Position numbers and translations under genes: made by a program. Under the pieces are notes generated by a model. The model was not told the origin of the DNA, did no database searches, and worked only from the letters and a program-made list of their open reading frames with translations. DNA of 64,000 nt from Anaerolineaceae bacterium (GTDB lineage: Bacteria; Chloroflexota; Anaerolineae; Aggregatilineales; Phototrophicaceae). Shown piece by piece: positions 1 through 8,163 of this stretch (position 1 is the stretch's first letter; every line of letters begins with the position of its first letter). The stretch covers positions 248,001 to 312,000 of the forward strand of contig NZXX01000012.1 in assembly GCA_002702065.1 (NCBI GenBank). The letters run 5' to 3'.

Positions 1-1
1 C

Positions 2-73
2 GAAGTCGTGGCGCAGCGTCAACCAGCAACGGCTGAAGCAAGTGTTGGTCCCTCAGCGCCGGAGTCCGAATAA
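2..73 (+). CDS. C-terminal end of a truncated ORF (unknown product)
   Basis: An open frame enters from the left edge and stops at TAA, leaving 23 codons rich in Ala, Glu, Pro, Ser and Gln. The composition suits a disordered C-terminal tail. It is followed at once by a hairpin. Too short to identify; it could also be chance. Confidence 0.4.
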   Translation, partial: EVVAQRQPATAEASVGPSAPESE

Positions 74-96
74 AAAAGGGGCCGTTGAAGCCCCTT
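71..96 (-). terminator. Intrinsic terminator, best oriented for the leftward operon
   Basis: The arms AAGGGGC (76-82) and GCCCCTT (90-96) form a stem with a 7-base loop. Read on the minus strand it is followed by a run of T (the A-run at 72-77), 20 bases past the stop of the bactofilin-like membrane protein. On the plus strand the T-run is poor, so it may serve the left-edge gene only weakly. Confidence 0.75.
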
Positions 97-115
97 ATGT
101 GAAATCGGTTGTGGG

Positions 116-1240
116 TTAACCCTGAACCAGATAGCTGCGATGAACCGGGCGGGTGCCCATCCGTGTGGTAAAGGCCGCGCCCAGCCCGACGATGCCCAGC
201 ACCGCGATGGCTGCCACGGCGATGATGCGGGTGATGGGATGCAGCACCAGCAGGTTCCACGCCAGCAGCAGCGTGATGTTGCCGATAGCGGCGATAATCA
301 GCGGCGGGGCGGTGTGCATGTTGATGCGTTGCAGCAGCACATCACCGACGACCAGTGTCACCGTAATCCAGCCCGCCAGTGCCATGCCGCAGAACAGCAG
401 CGCCGCGATGATATACACGGGCACCAGCACCAACCCCAGCACCGGTACCACGACCACCGCCAGCCCCAGAGCAAACGTCACCCCGGCGGCCAGCGCCACA
501 ATCATCAGGCCAGTGCCGCTCAGGCCGCGTGAGCCGGTGCGCACAGCTTCCTCGATATGGCTGATCTGCCGGGGGAAGATGACGACTGCCAGAATGGATA
601 GACCCGACAGCGCCAGTGACCCCAGCGCTGTGAACAGAACGGCAATGGCCGTGCCGCCAATCGTGATATTGAGCAGGGGCAGCACAAAATTCGGGTCGCG
701 CAGGGTTTCGAGCGTGCGGGTTGATGACCACAGGTCGCTTTCCTCGCAGGACTGAATGCCTGCCCCGTCGACCCGCCCATCGGTCAATTCGTCCGAACAG
801 GCAAACACCTGCCCGCCGATAGCTGCCGTTTCCGTCACATCAAGGATGCTGCTGCGAACGTGCAGCGTACCGTCTATCTGGCCTTCGACAAAAACCGCAT
901 CCGCCAGCAGGGTCGTGTTGCCTTCAATGTGTGCGCCGTCGTAAATGTTGACGCTTTCCGCCATGACGGTCAGATCGCCGGCAACTGGCCCGCTGACATC
1001 AACCTGACTGCCGATCAACGCGACATTCCCATCGACCCGGCTATCCGCTTGCAGATCAACCGTTTCTGCCACCACGACCAGATCTTCGGGGACGGGGCCA
1101 TACAGCGTATAGGAATCTTCCAGGTTGATCTGGGTGCTGCGAAAGCCGGGCTGCTGGCTGAACGTGTGCCGCGCGGCGTTTGCCAGCGCAACGATGCCAA
1201 TGACCATCAGCGCCAGGATGATTAACCCTTTGCGACGCAT
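116..1240 (-). CDS. Membrane protein with bactofilin-like (polymer-forming) extracytoplasmic domain
   Basis: 374 residues. An N-terminal hydrophobic segment (about residues 5-22) is followed by a repetitive beta-rich region (about 40-135) with short repeats of the type V-x-G-x-V and G-x-L, resembling the right-handed beta-helix of bactofilins. A region with two Cys (about 148 and 166) and then at least four membrane spans (about 190-365) complete it. It starts 21 bases after the anti-sigma gene, so it is probably the last gene of the sigma-factor operon and may be part of the envelope response. The start has an AAGAGG-type ribosome site. The exact function is unknown; the assignment is by fold impression only. 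Confidence 0.65.
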   Translation of the reverse strand: MRRKGLIILALMVIGIVALANAARHTFSQQPGFRSTQINLEDSYTLYGPVPEDLVVVAETVDLQADSRVDGNVALIGSQVDVSGPVAGDLTVMAESVNIYDGAHIEGNTTLLADAVFVEGQIDGTLHVRSSILDVTETAAIGGQVFACSDELTDGRVDGAGIQSCEESDLWSSTRTLETLRDPNFVLPLLNITIGGTAIAVLFTALGSLALSGLSILAVVIFPRQISHIEEAVRTGSRGLSGTGLMIVALAAGVTFALGLAVVVVPVLGLVLVPVYIIAALLFCGMALAGWITVTLVVGDVLLQRINMHTAPPLIIAAIGNITLLLAWNLLVLHPITRIIAVAAIAVLGIVGLGAAFTTRMGTRPVHRSYLVQG

Positions 1241-1261
1241 GTATTGCCTCTTTTCACATCC

Positions 1262-1819
1262 CTACGAAACAGCATCAGAAGCTCGTTTGCGGGGTGCATA
1301 CCATAGTAACCAGAACATGGACACCGGAATTAAGCCGATCATGATGGCTAACAGTTCCGGATGGGCGGATAAAAATGCTTGCAGCTGGTGCAGCATATTT
1401 TCGGCCAGCCCCATCATGATCGCCAGCAGGCCGACGATCCGTTCGATGGCGGCGACCAGCCCGGCCCCACTGGCAATGGCCGTCAGCAGCAGCCACCCCG
1501 CCAGCACAAATATCGGGATCATCACCGCGCCGACCAGTGCCAGCCCCACCGCCAGTGCCAGCCCGGATATACGCGACAGGCGCGGGTCCATGCGTTCCGC
1601 CATTTCGGCCAACCGCGCCATAATCGTCGCCGCCAGCCGGTGCGGGGCCCGTTCGTGTGGTGCCGTGCGCAGGGTGGCATCAACTTCCTGCAAGCGCTGG
1701 TAGGCTTGTGCATCGCGCACGCTGGAATCCAGGTGGCGGCGCAGTTCGGCTTGCTCATCAGGAGCCAGTTGTTCGTCCAACGCTTGCTGCATCAGGCGTC
1801 TTTGTCGTTCATTCGCCAT
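1262..1819 (-). CDS. Putative membrane anti-sigma factor lacking zinc ligands
   Basis: 185 residues. The N-terminal part resembles the anti-sigma zinc-finger fold: a short helix with a D-x-x-L-x-x-x-E-x-A-x-L-x-x-H-L pattern near residues 14-31. Where zinc anti-sigma factors have His-x3-Cys-x2-Cys, this protein has no Cys (H-L-D-S-S follows). Two or three hydrophobic segments follow (about 87-118, 125-145 and 155-172). Its ATG overlaps the stop of the sigma gene by one base (TAATG), which predicts translational coupling and supports the sigma/anti-sigma pairing. The family (ZAS-like) is inferred from fold pattern and position. Confidence 0.75.
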   Translation of the reverse strand: MANERQRRLMQQALDEQLAPDEQAELRRHLDSSVRDAQAYQRLQEVDATLRTAPHERAPHRLAATIMARLAEMAERMDPRLSRISGLALAVGLALVGAVMIPIFVLAGWLLLTAIASGAGLVAAIERIVGLLAIMMGLAENMLHQLQAFLSAHPELLAIMIGLIPVSMFWLLWYAPRKRASDAVS

Positions 1820-2418
1820 TACAGACTCTCCAATAGTGGTCTTGCCAAGGTGCCGTTGGGCGACTGTGTATCAATGCGATCTGCCAGGGCCTGGCGCGCC
1901 CGGAACAGACGGCTTTTGATGGCGCTTTCAGTCGTATCGAGAATATCGGCAATCTCTGCATAAGAATAATCGTACCAGTAACGTAAGATGACGGCTGCGC
2001 GATACTCCGTACTAAGATTGTTCAGCAGGGCCTGAACTGCCTGGCTGCGTTCGTCATGAATAGCGGCCTGTTCGGGTTCCGGTTCGTCGCTGCGCAGGTT
2101 GATATTGGGCGGCAGCGGTTCTTCCAGCGACAGCCATGTGAGTCGACGCTTGCGCAGACGATCAATACAGTGATTGGACGCGATCGACAACACCCATGTT
2201 TTGAACGAGCGCGCCGGGTCGTAGCGATCCATGTTTAAAAAGGCGCGCAAAAAGGCTTCTTGCGTGGCGTCTTCGGCCTCGGTACGTTCGCCGAGCATCC
2301 GGTAACACAGGTTGTAGACCGCGTTTTGATAGGTGTTGACCAGTTCGGCAAACGCATCCTGATTGCCGTCGAGGGTCTCCTCCACCCATCGCAAGATGAT
2401 CGGATCTTCCACAGACAT
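1819..2418 (-). CDS. ECF-type RNA polymerase sigma factor
   Basis: 199 residues, the usual length for sigma-70 family group 4. Region 2 lies at about residues 22-92, with the conserved stretch around D-A-T-Q-E-A-F and F-K-T-W. Region 4 lies at about 128-183, with the helix-turn-helix Y-A-E-I-A-D-I-L and S-A-I-K-S-R-L-F-R-A-R. AAGGAAAG lies just ahead of the ATG. It directs polymerase to a specific regulon and is coupled to the downstream anti-sigma gene, so it is probably released by an envelope signal. The cognate promoter was not identified with confidence. Confidence 0.93.
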   Translation of the reverse strand: MSVEDPIILRWVEETLDGNQDAFAELVNTYQNAVYNLCYRMLGERTEAEDATQEAFLRAFLNMDRYDPARSFKTWVLSIASNHCIDRLRKRRLTWLSLEEPLPPNINLRSDEPEPEQAAIHDERSQAVQALLNNLSTEYRAAVILRYWYDYSYAEIADILDTTESAIKSRLFRARQALADRIDTQSPNGTLARPLLESL

Positions 2419-2448
2419 ATCTTTCCTTGCATACCACAGACGTGGTAT

Positions 2449-2592
2449 CTAACCTGCTATACGCATGGTTGGGTTCAAAGTTTCGGCAGAGACAGAGAAT
2501 TGATTGGTGCGTTTGCTAACAGTAAGGGCAGACAGCGGTTGATGGGCCGGTCGAAGTGCATGACGGTGATAAAAATGATTTGAGGTGAACAT
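2449..2592 (-). CDS. Candidate 47-residue small protein or leader peptide ahead of the sigma operon
   Basis: An uninterrupted 47-codon frame starts with ATG (2592-2590). It is preceded by a perfect AGGAGG (complement of 2598-2603) with a 5-base spacer, one of the best ribosome sites in the window. It ends with TAG 31 bases before the sigma-factor ATG. The N-terminus is rich in His and aromatic residues (F-Y-H-R-H), followed by a Ser/Thr-rich basic segment. There is no membrane segment or signal peptide and no recognised family. The strong ribosome site is the main evidence that it is translated. It may be a regulatory leader of the sigma operon. Confidence 0.55.
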   Translation of the reverse strand: MFTSNHFYHRHALRPAHQPLSALTVSKRTNQFSVSAETLNPTMRIAG

Positions 2593-2612
2593 AATGTCCT
2601 CCTACCAGCCTT

Positions 2613-2618
2613 ATCATA
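2613..2618 (-). promoter_or_regulatory. Candidate -10 element of the sigma-factor operon
   Basis: On the minus strand the sequence TATGAT (5 of 6 matches to TATAAT) lies 20 bases ahead of the small ORF start. No convincing -35 box or autoregulatory ECF motif was seen. Confidence 0.4.
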
Positions 2619-2752
2619 ACCCGGCCCCTGCCAATCCACTAGCCCTATCCGCCTGATTTTTTGTTAAGAGCGTGTTGGCGTGACATAGCGGGTCGTCAGG
2701 GATTTAATGGGTCATCGTTTGTCAAAAGGTGGCGTGGAAATTTTCGCAGTTG

Positions 2753-2761
2753 TGTTACAAT
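2753..2761 (+). promoter_or_regulatory. Extended -10 promoter TGTTACAAT
   Basis: TGT followed by TACAAT matches an extended -10 element and recurs ahead of other genes here. It lies inside a possible GTG-initiated extension of the next gene, which argues for the downstream ATG. Confidence 0.5.
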
Positions 2762-2809
2762 TATGACGGGCAATTTGGCGTGGCGTTCAACCCGGACCTG
2801 GATACCCCG

Positions 2810-3265
2810 ATGATGGCTTCTGCAAGTTTGCTCTGGCGGGTGAATAACGAATATCAGAAACGCTTGAAGCAGGCGCAAACGTACCTGGGGCTGCTGGAAC
2901 AATTGCTGCTGATGCAGAGTGCCGACAGCCAGACGCTGGATGATCTGCATCAGGCGCTGGAGCAGGTTGAGTGGCTGCTGGCGGAGCATCGAACATGGCG
3001 CTACCAGTATTATTATGAGTCGCTCGATACGCGGCGCATGGTCCAGACCAGCGAAGCCGTTTATCGGGCACTGGCTCAGTTCAACCGCATGCGGGCCCGC
3101 CACGAAACGTCGCTGCAAGCGTTGGACAGCCTCGTGGTCCACCTTCAGCCGCCAGACCCCAACCTGACCCGCCTGCCGACCGGTGACCTGTGGCAGTTGA
3201 CCAGATTTGCACTTCAGGATTTACATACGTTCGATGATTATCTGCATACACTGACGCAGGTGTAG
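2810..3265 (+). CDS. Hypothetical helical protein
   Basis: 151 residues from the ATG at 2810. The frame is open to a GTG at 2729, but a promoter-like TGTTACAAT lies inside that extension, so I prefer the later start. The protein is predicted to be almost wholly helical, rich in Leu, Gln and Arg, with heptad-like stretches (about residues 8-60 and 75-105). It has no signal peptide or membrane span and no recognised motif. It stands alone and converges on the kinase-receiver gene with only 5 bases between stops. Function unknown. Confidence 0.6.
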   Translation: MMASASLLWRVNNEYQKRLKQAQTYLGLLEQLLLMQSADSQTLDDLHQALEQVEWLLAEHRTWRYQYYYESLDTRRMVQTSEAVYRALAQFNRMRARHETSLQALDSLVVHLQPPDPNLTRLPTGDLWQLTRFALQDLHTFDDYLHTLTQV

Positions 3266-3270
3266 CCGGG

Positions 3271-4782
3271 TTACTCCGCGTGGATTTCGTCCAGCAGGAT
3301 ATGGCCTTCCCGCAGCGCCAGCAGCGCCGCTTCGTTGCGGTCGCGCGCGCCCAGTTTGTTCATGATGCCCGCGATGATTTCGATCACCATCGTCATAGAC
3401 AGGCCCATATGCCGGGCAATCTCGTCGTTTTCCTGGCCGCGTGCGACGTACAGCAGGGTACTGCGCTCCACATCGCTCAGGGTGTTTTCGGCCTGTGCTC
3501 CTCGCAGCAGCCCCGTCACCACTTTTTCCGTGACGCCCTGGCCCAACACCAGATGCCCCTGCATGACCTTGATGATGGCGCTGGTCAGTTCGTCTTCATC
3601 CGCTGATTTCAGGATGTAGCCGTTGGCCCCAGCCCGCAGCGCCCGCACGATATAACCGCTTTCCTCACGACCGGTGAGCACAAGTACCTTAACGTCGGGC
3701 ATTCGGGCGCGGATAACCGGCAGAATATCCAAGCCGCCTTTGCCCGGCATGTTCAGGTCCAGCACCAGCACATCGGGTTTGAGCGCCAGCGTTTGTGTCA
3801 GCGCTTCGTCGCCGTTGCTGGCTTCCCCGATAACGGTAAAGTCGGGTTGTGCCTCCAGCGAGCTGATGAGTGCCTTACGCAGCACGCTGTGATCATCAGC
3901 CAGAATCAGGCGGATGGCATGGGCGGGTGTGCTAGTCGGTCCAGCGGGAGGACGGACGGGCGTGGCCTGGTCGGGCAGCGGATCCGTTTTCAGGGATTCT
4001 TGCAACGCATCCGCCATCGCGCGGCACGACTGAAAGCGTCGGGTCGGGTGTTTGGCCAGTGCTTTGAGGATGACCGTCTCCAACCCCACCGGCAAACCGG
4101 AGATCACCAACCGGGGCGGGGGTGGGGGCTGCCGTACCTGTTGCAGCAGCAGCGCGGAAATATCATCCGCGTCAAATGGCAGCTGCCCGGTGACCATCTC
4201 GTATATGACGATGCCCAGCGAATAGATGTCCGTACGATGGTCGAGGGCATGCCCCTGTGCCTGTTCCGGCGACAAGTAAGCTGGCGTGCCGATGATCATC
4301 CCCTCGGCGGTGACGCGGGTTGCTTCACGCGGGAGCGCCAGCCCCAGGTCCATAATTTTGACCTGCATCTGGGGCGTCACCTGAAGGTTGGCCGGTTTAA
4401 TATCGCGGTGGATGATTTGCCGTTGGTGCGCATATTCCAGCGCCATGGCGATCTGATAGCCGAGATTGACGGCGATTTCGGGGGTCGAAGGGATGTAATC
4501 CGTCAGCGGGACACCTTCCACATATTCGACCACCAGAAAGGGCTGTTCATAATCCTCAACCAGATCATAAATCGCCATGATGTTCGGGTGATTCAACTGG
4601 GCGGCTGCCCTGGCCTCCTGGAAAAAACGGCTGCGTGTGCTGCTGCGGACATGCGGCAGCAAAATCTTGAGCGCGACCTGACGCCCCAGGCGGGTATCCA
4701 CAGCTTTATAAACAGTGGCGGTAGATCCGTCGCCCAGGTGATCGGTGATGTGATAACGGTTGAGTAGTGTTCTGCCCAGCAT
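3271..4782 (-). CDS. Serine/threonine protein kinase fused to a NarL-type response regulator
   Basis: 503 residues from the ATG at 4782 (an upstream ATG at 4836 is possible, but a promoter-like TACACAAT lies between). The kinase domain (about 8-270) has the glycine loop G-D-G-S-T-A, the lysine in V-A-L-K, HRDIKPAN, DLG in place of DFG, and G-T-P-A-Y-L-S-P-E. After a Pro-rich linker comes a receiver domain (about 290-410) with A-D-D-H, the phospho-acceptor Asp in L-D-L-N-M-P, Thr and the conserved Lys. A LuxR-type helix-turn-helix (about 425-490) ends the protein. No membrane span is present. It is a single-chain Hanks-kinase/transcription-factor fusion, divergent from a histidine kinase that could phosphorylate its receiver (inference). 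Confidence 0.9.
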   Translation of the reverse strand: MLGRTLLNRYHITDHLGDGSTATVYKAVDTRLGRQVALKILLPHVRSSTRSRFFQEARAAAQLNHPNIMAIYDLVEDYEQPFLVVEYVEGVPLTDYIPSTPEIAVNLGYQIAMALEYAHQRQIIHRDIKPANLQVTPQMQVKIMDLGLALPREATRVTAEGMIIGTPAYLSPEQAQGHALDHRTDIYSLGIVIYEMVTGQLPFDADDISALLLQQVRQPPPPPRLVISGLPVGLETVILKALAKHPTRRFQSCRAMADALQESLKTDPLPDQATPVRPPAGPTSTPAHAIRLILADDHSVLRKALISSLEAQPDFTVIGEASNGDEALTQTLALKPDVLVLDLNMPGKGGLDILPVIRARMPDVKVLVLTGREESGYIVRALRAGANGYILKSADEDELTSAIIKVMQGHLVLGQGVTEKVVTGLLRGAQAENTLSDVERSTLLYVARGQENDEIARHMGLSMTMVIEIIAGIMNKLGARDRNEAALLALREGHILLDEIHAE

Positions 4783-4977
4783 AGATGCTTTGTCCGATAA
4801 TTGTGTAAAATAGGCTTGGCCGCAGTGCCCCTTCACAAAAATCTTAATACGAAATGGTGAATATTACTTTAACGAATCCAGATGACTCAAGCAAAAAGCT
4901 ACATCTTCATTCATTTGAATATAGGCTAAGATAGAAACAGATCTGCTTCTACCTGGAATACAGTTGGCTTTAATGGA

Positions 4978-7197
4978 ATGCTGCTTCCCGAATCCCTCCT
5001 GCAATCTGTGCTCGATCAACTGCCTGAGTCGGCTGTTATCGTCTTCGATCATGACCTGCGCGTAAAACTGGCGGCAGGTCGTGCGCTGCCGACACAGCCG
5101 TTTAACTGGCGGGTGGCACCGGGAGAGCGCTTGCCAGAGATTATGCCAGATGCTTATGTCGCCGCGTTTGAAGCTGCCTGGCAGGCAGCACTCACAGGCG
5201 AGAGCCATCACACAGATTTCCTTTTTGCTGGTCAGGGTTACCGCTTTGTAATTTCTCCGCTGCTGGATGCGAATGGTGTACCAGCAAGTGGCATGATTAT
5301 GTCCCGCCTGCTCGACCAATCCGAACCGGCGTCCAATTCGGTGGTCCGCTACCGTGCGTTGTTCGATCAGACGAATGACGCTGTGTTTATTTTCGACCTG
5401 GTGGGCAACCCGCTGTCGTGGAACAAACGCGCTGCGGAAATGCTGGGTTATGCGTATGACGAGTTCGCCAGAGTATCAATGTCGGATGTGATCCCGCCGG
5501 ACGAACGTGAGGAAAGCCGGGTTCGCTTTCGGGCGTTGATGGCCGGTGAGGAGGTACCTGTTTATGAGCGACGGCTGCGGCATAAGGATGGGACGTATCT
5601 CAACACCGAGATCAACCTGACCCTGGTCCGCGATGATGTGACGGGTGAGCCGATTTGCACGATGAGTGTCGCGCGGGACATTACGGAGCGCAAGCAGGTC
5701 GAGACGGCGATTCGGTTAAATGAAGAACGCTATCGCACCATCTCCGAAATTATTTCGGATTTCGCATATGCGTTTCGGGTCGAACCGGATGGAACGCTGG
5801 TTCAGGAGTGGATGACGGAAGAATCGTTCCGGCGTATTACAGGCTGGAGTTCGGCGGAACTCCTGCGGGAAGGCTATCAGGTCCTGTATCACGCCGACGA
5901 TCTGGCGCTACTGAACACCAACCGGGATGAGGTGCTGGCTGGCAAGCAGGTGACCGATGAGTATCGCATCATCACGCGCGATGGCCGTCTGCGCTGGTTG
6001 CTGGTGGAACGTTTCCCCGTATGGGATGAAGCAGAACAGCGGGTGGTTCGATTCTATGGTGCTGCACAGGACATCACCGAGCGTAAGGAAGTTGAACTGG
6101 CTTTGCGCCGCAGCGAAGAACGTTTTCGGCAGGTCGCCAGCGTCATTAGCGACGGCGTGTACGATTGGGATATGGTGAATAACATCACCTGGCACAGCGA
6201 AAGCTATCACACAATGTTCGGCGTGCAGGATGACCCCAAAGACAGTTTTTTCTCCTGGTACGAGCGCATCCACCCCGACGATCGCGATACCGTTGTCGAA
6301 AGTCAGGCCGAGGCGATTCGGTTGGGTGCGGAGGACTGGTCAAAGGAATACCGGATGCGCCGGCTGGATGGGGTCTATGCCATTGTGACGGATCATGCCG
6401 TGATTATGCGCGATGCAGCGGGCAGACCTGTTCGCCTGATCGGGGCTGTAGCCGACATTACCGAGCACAAAGCCGCCGAACAGCATGCCCTGGACCTGGC
6501 TGTTCAAACCGAGAAAGTGTTATTGATGTCCGAGTTCATCACAGCGATTTCGCACGATTTCCGGACACCGTTATCCATTATCAACACCAGCAGTTATTTG
6601 TTGTTCAATACACCCCGGCGCGAGGACAGCCAGCGTCATTTCGAGAAACTGCGCGAACAGGTGGACCGAATAGAGCAATTAGTCGACAGCCTGCTGATGA
6701 TGGCCCGGCTTGATGGCGACAGTTCGCTGATTTTCGAACATCTTGATGTGAATCAATTGGTTGATTACACGGCAGTTAGCAAACGCTCAGCTTATCAGGC
6801 CAAACAGCAAAACCTGAACATTGATTGCGCGCCCGATCTGCCGTTTGTTCAGGCCGATCGACAGTGGCTCATCCGCGCGCTGACAAACCTGTTGGACAAC
6901 GCCATCCGGTATTCCCCGGTTAATCAGTCCATCCGCATGCTGACCTACCGGCGCGAGACTTCGATCGTCGTTGAAATTCAGGACAACGGCATCGGCATGA
7001 GTGACGAACAATTGCTGCGCATCTTCGACCCCCTGTATCGCGTCGAGACTCATCGACCCATGACCGGCGGTCACGGGCTTGGGCTGACGATTGCCCGTAA
7101 AATTGCCGAGCGGCATCACGGTGGCATCGAAATTAACAGTGCGCTGAACCAGGGTACGACCGTGCGGCTCTGGCTGCCGGTGCCACAACCCAACTAA
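4978..7197 (+). CDS. Cytosolic multi-PAS sensor histidine kinase
   Basis: 739 residues with no membrane segment. A weak PAS-like domain (about 7-105) is followed by three clearer PAS/PAC units (about 118-240, 250-375 and 380-505), each ending in a D-I-T-E-R/H-K type PAC motif. The HisKA domain carries the phospho-accepting His in I-S-H-D-F-R-T-P (about 522-529). The HATPase domain has the N box (N-L-L-D-N-A-I-R-Y-S), D-N-G-I-G-M and G-H-G-L-G-L. It probably senses a soluble ligand, redox state or light. It has no receiver of its own; the divergent kinase-receiver fusion 195 bases away is the obvious partner candidate. Confidence 0.92.
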   Translation: MLLPESLLQSVLDQLPESAVIVFDHDLRVKLAAGRALPTQPFNWRVAPGERLPEIMPDAYVAAFEAAWQAALTGESHHTDFLFAGQGYRFVISPLLDANGVPASGMIMSRLLDQSEPASNSVVRYRALFDQTNDAVFIFDLVGNPLSWNKRAAEMLGYAYDEFARVSMSDVIPPDEREESRVRFRALMAGEEVPVYERRLRHKDGTYLNTEINLTLVRDDVTGEPICTMSVARDITERKQVETAIRLNEERYRTISEIISDFAYAFRVEPDGTLVQEWMTEESFRRITGWSSAELLREGYQVLYHADDLALLNTNRDEVLAGKQVTDEYRIITRDGRLRWLLVERFPVWDEAEQRVVRFYGAAQDITERKEVELALRRSEERFRQVASVISDGVYDWDMVNNITWHSESYHTMFGVQDDPKDSFFSWYERIHPDDRDTVVESQAEAIRLGAEDWSKEYRMRRLDGVYAIVTDHAVIMRDAAGRPVRLIGAVADITEHKAAEQHALDLAVQTEKVLLMSEFITAISHDFRTPLSIINTSSYLLFNTPRREDSQRHFEKLREQVDRIEQLVDSLLMMARLDGDSSLIFEHLDVNQLVDYTAVSKRSAYQAKQQNLNIDCAPDLPFVQADRQWLIRALTNLLDNAIRYSPVNQSIRMLTYRRETSIVVEIQDNGIGMSDEQLLRIFDPLYRVETHRPMTGGHGLGLTIARKIAERHHGGIEINSALNQGTTVRLWLPVPQPN

Positions 7198-7220
7198 TTT
7201 CCTCGCCAGTACACGAAATG

Positions 7221-7229
7221 TGTTATACT
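7221..7229 (+). promoter_or_regulatory. Extended -10 promoter TGTTATACT
   Basis: TGT-TATACT lies 50 bases ahead of the GNAT-like gene, after the histidine kinase stop. No -35 match at the standard distance. Confidence 0.55.
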
Positions 7230-7278
7230 GGTATTATGTATTACATTAATTTACCCTTTACTACAGACAGGATGACAA

Positions 7279-8163
7279 ATGGATAGCGCGGCAGTCAAAG
7301 AGTCGCGTCAGGTGCTGCGCAAGGTTCAGGATCATTTGTACCTGGCACACGAGAATCTTGGCGTTCAGCGCAATACAGTTGGCCTGGTCGATGTCATGCT
7401 GCATCCGTCCAGCGCGCTTCCCAGCCTGAATTATGTAACCCCCCGCCGCAACACCGCCTGGGTTTCCGGGTCGATGATCGAGCAGGGCCTGACCCATATG
7501 CGAGAGGCAAACCGCATCCTGCGCGTGCGTTATATCGAGGGGTTGTATCCACCGCCTTTTGCCAAAACATTGCGTGAACTGGGGCTGCAAACCGAGTGGG
7601 AACTGCCGCTGATGGTTTACCTCAAAGACGGCTTCAATAGGCGCCCCTCGGTGCCGGTGACGCTGGAAACGCTGCCGGATGGCGTCACCGTCGAGGCAGT
7701 CTCTGACCGACGCGGCGTTCAGGTCTGGCTCGCGGTGTGGCGGCAGGCCGTTTATGATGTTGCCAGCCTGGGTGTGGAACCGCTGTATGCCGGGCCGGAT
7801 TTATCGGCTCTGAAAAGCGGGAAGCAGATCGATGTCTTGCTGACGCAGGCGGACAAAACAGTCGGCATAGCGCGGTTGAGTATTCAGGATGACGTCGGCC
7901 ATTTGCTGGCGATTGCGCTGCTGAAGGAAGTCCACGCGCCCGAACTGGCGCGGTTGTTGCAGGTGGCAGCTGTTGACGCAGCGCTGAAGCAGGGCTGTAC
8001 AATGGTGTATGCGTCTGGCGAAAAAGATACGGATCGCCAGATTGCGAGGTCGCTTGGTTTTCTTGATTTTGGTAGTATCGTAGGGTATGTTGCCAGCCAA
8101 GTGGAAAGTGATGAAGTACGCGATGACCACATCCTGGGACAGCCTGTATTTGCCCTACGTTGA
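7279..8163 (+). CDS. GNAT-like acetyltransferase-fold protein
   Basis: 294 residues. The C-terminal third resembles the GNAT acyl-CoA-binding half: a beta strand with V-G-I-A-R-L, then a helix rich in Ala/Leu, then a Y-A-S-G strand and a R-S-L-G-F-L-D-F turn typical of the last motif. The N-terminal half is less clear and may be a second degenerate GNAT unit. AGGA precedes the ATG. It is the first gene of a likely rightward operon, and the next gene begins inside it. Substrate unknown. Confidence 0.6.
   Translation: MDSAAVKESRQVLRKVQDHLYLAHENLGVQRNTVGLVDVMLHPSSALPSLNYVTPRRNTAWVSGSMIEQGLTHMREANRILRVRYIEGLYPPPFAKTLRELGLQTEWELPLMVYLKDGFNRRPSVPVTLETLPDGVTVEAVSDRRGVQVWLAVWRQAVYDVASLGVEPLYAGPDLSALKSGKQIDVLLTQADKTVGIARLSIQDDVGHLLAIALLKEVHAPELARLLQVAAVDAALKQGCTMVYASGEKDTDRQIARSLGFLDFGSIVGYVASQVESDEVRDDHILGQPVFALR

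Noticed and set aside
116..1240. Several open frames on the plus strand over this gene, up to 200 codons
   Set aside because: They lie opposite a gene with a clear repeat and membrane pattern, and have Ala/Ser/Thr-rich shadow composition with no ribosome site.
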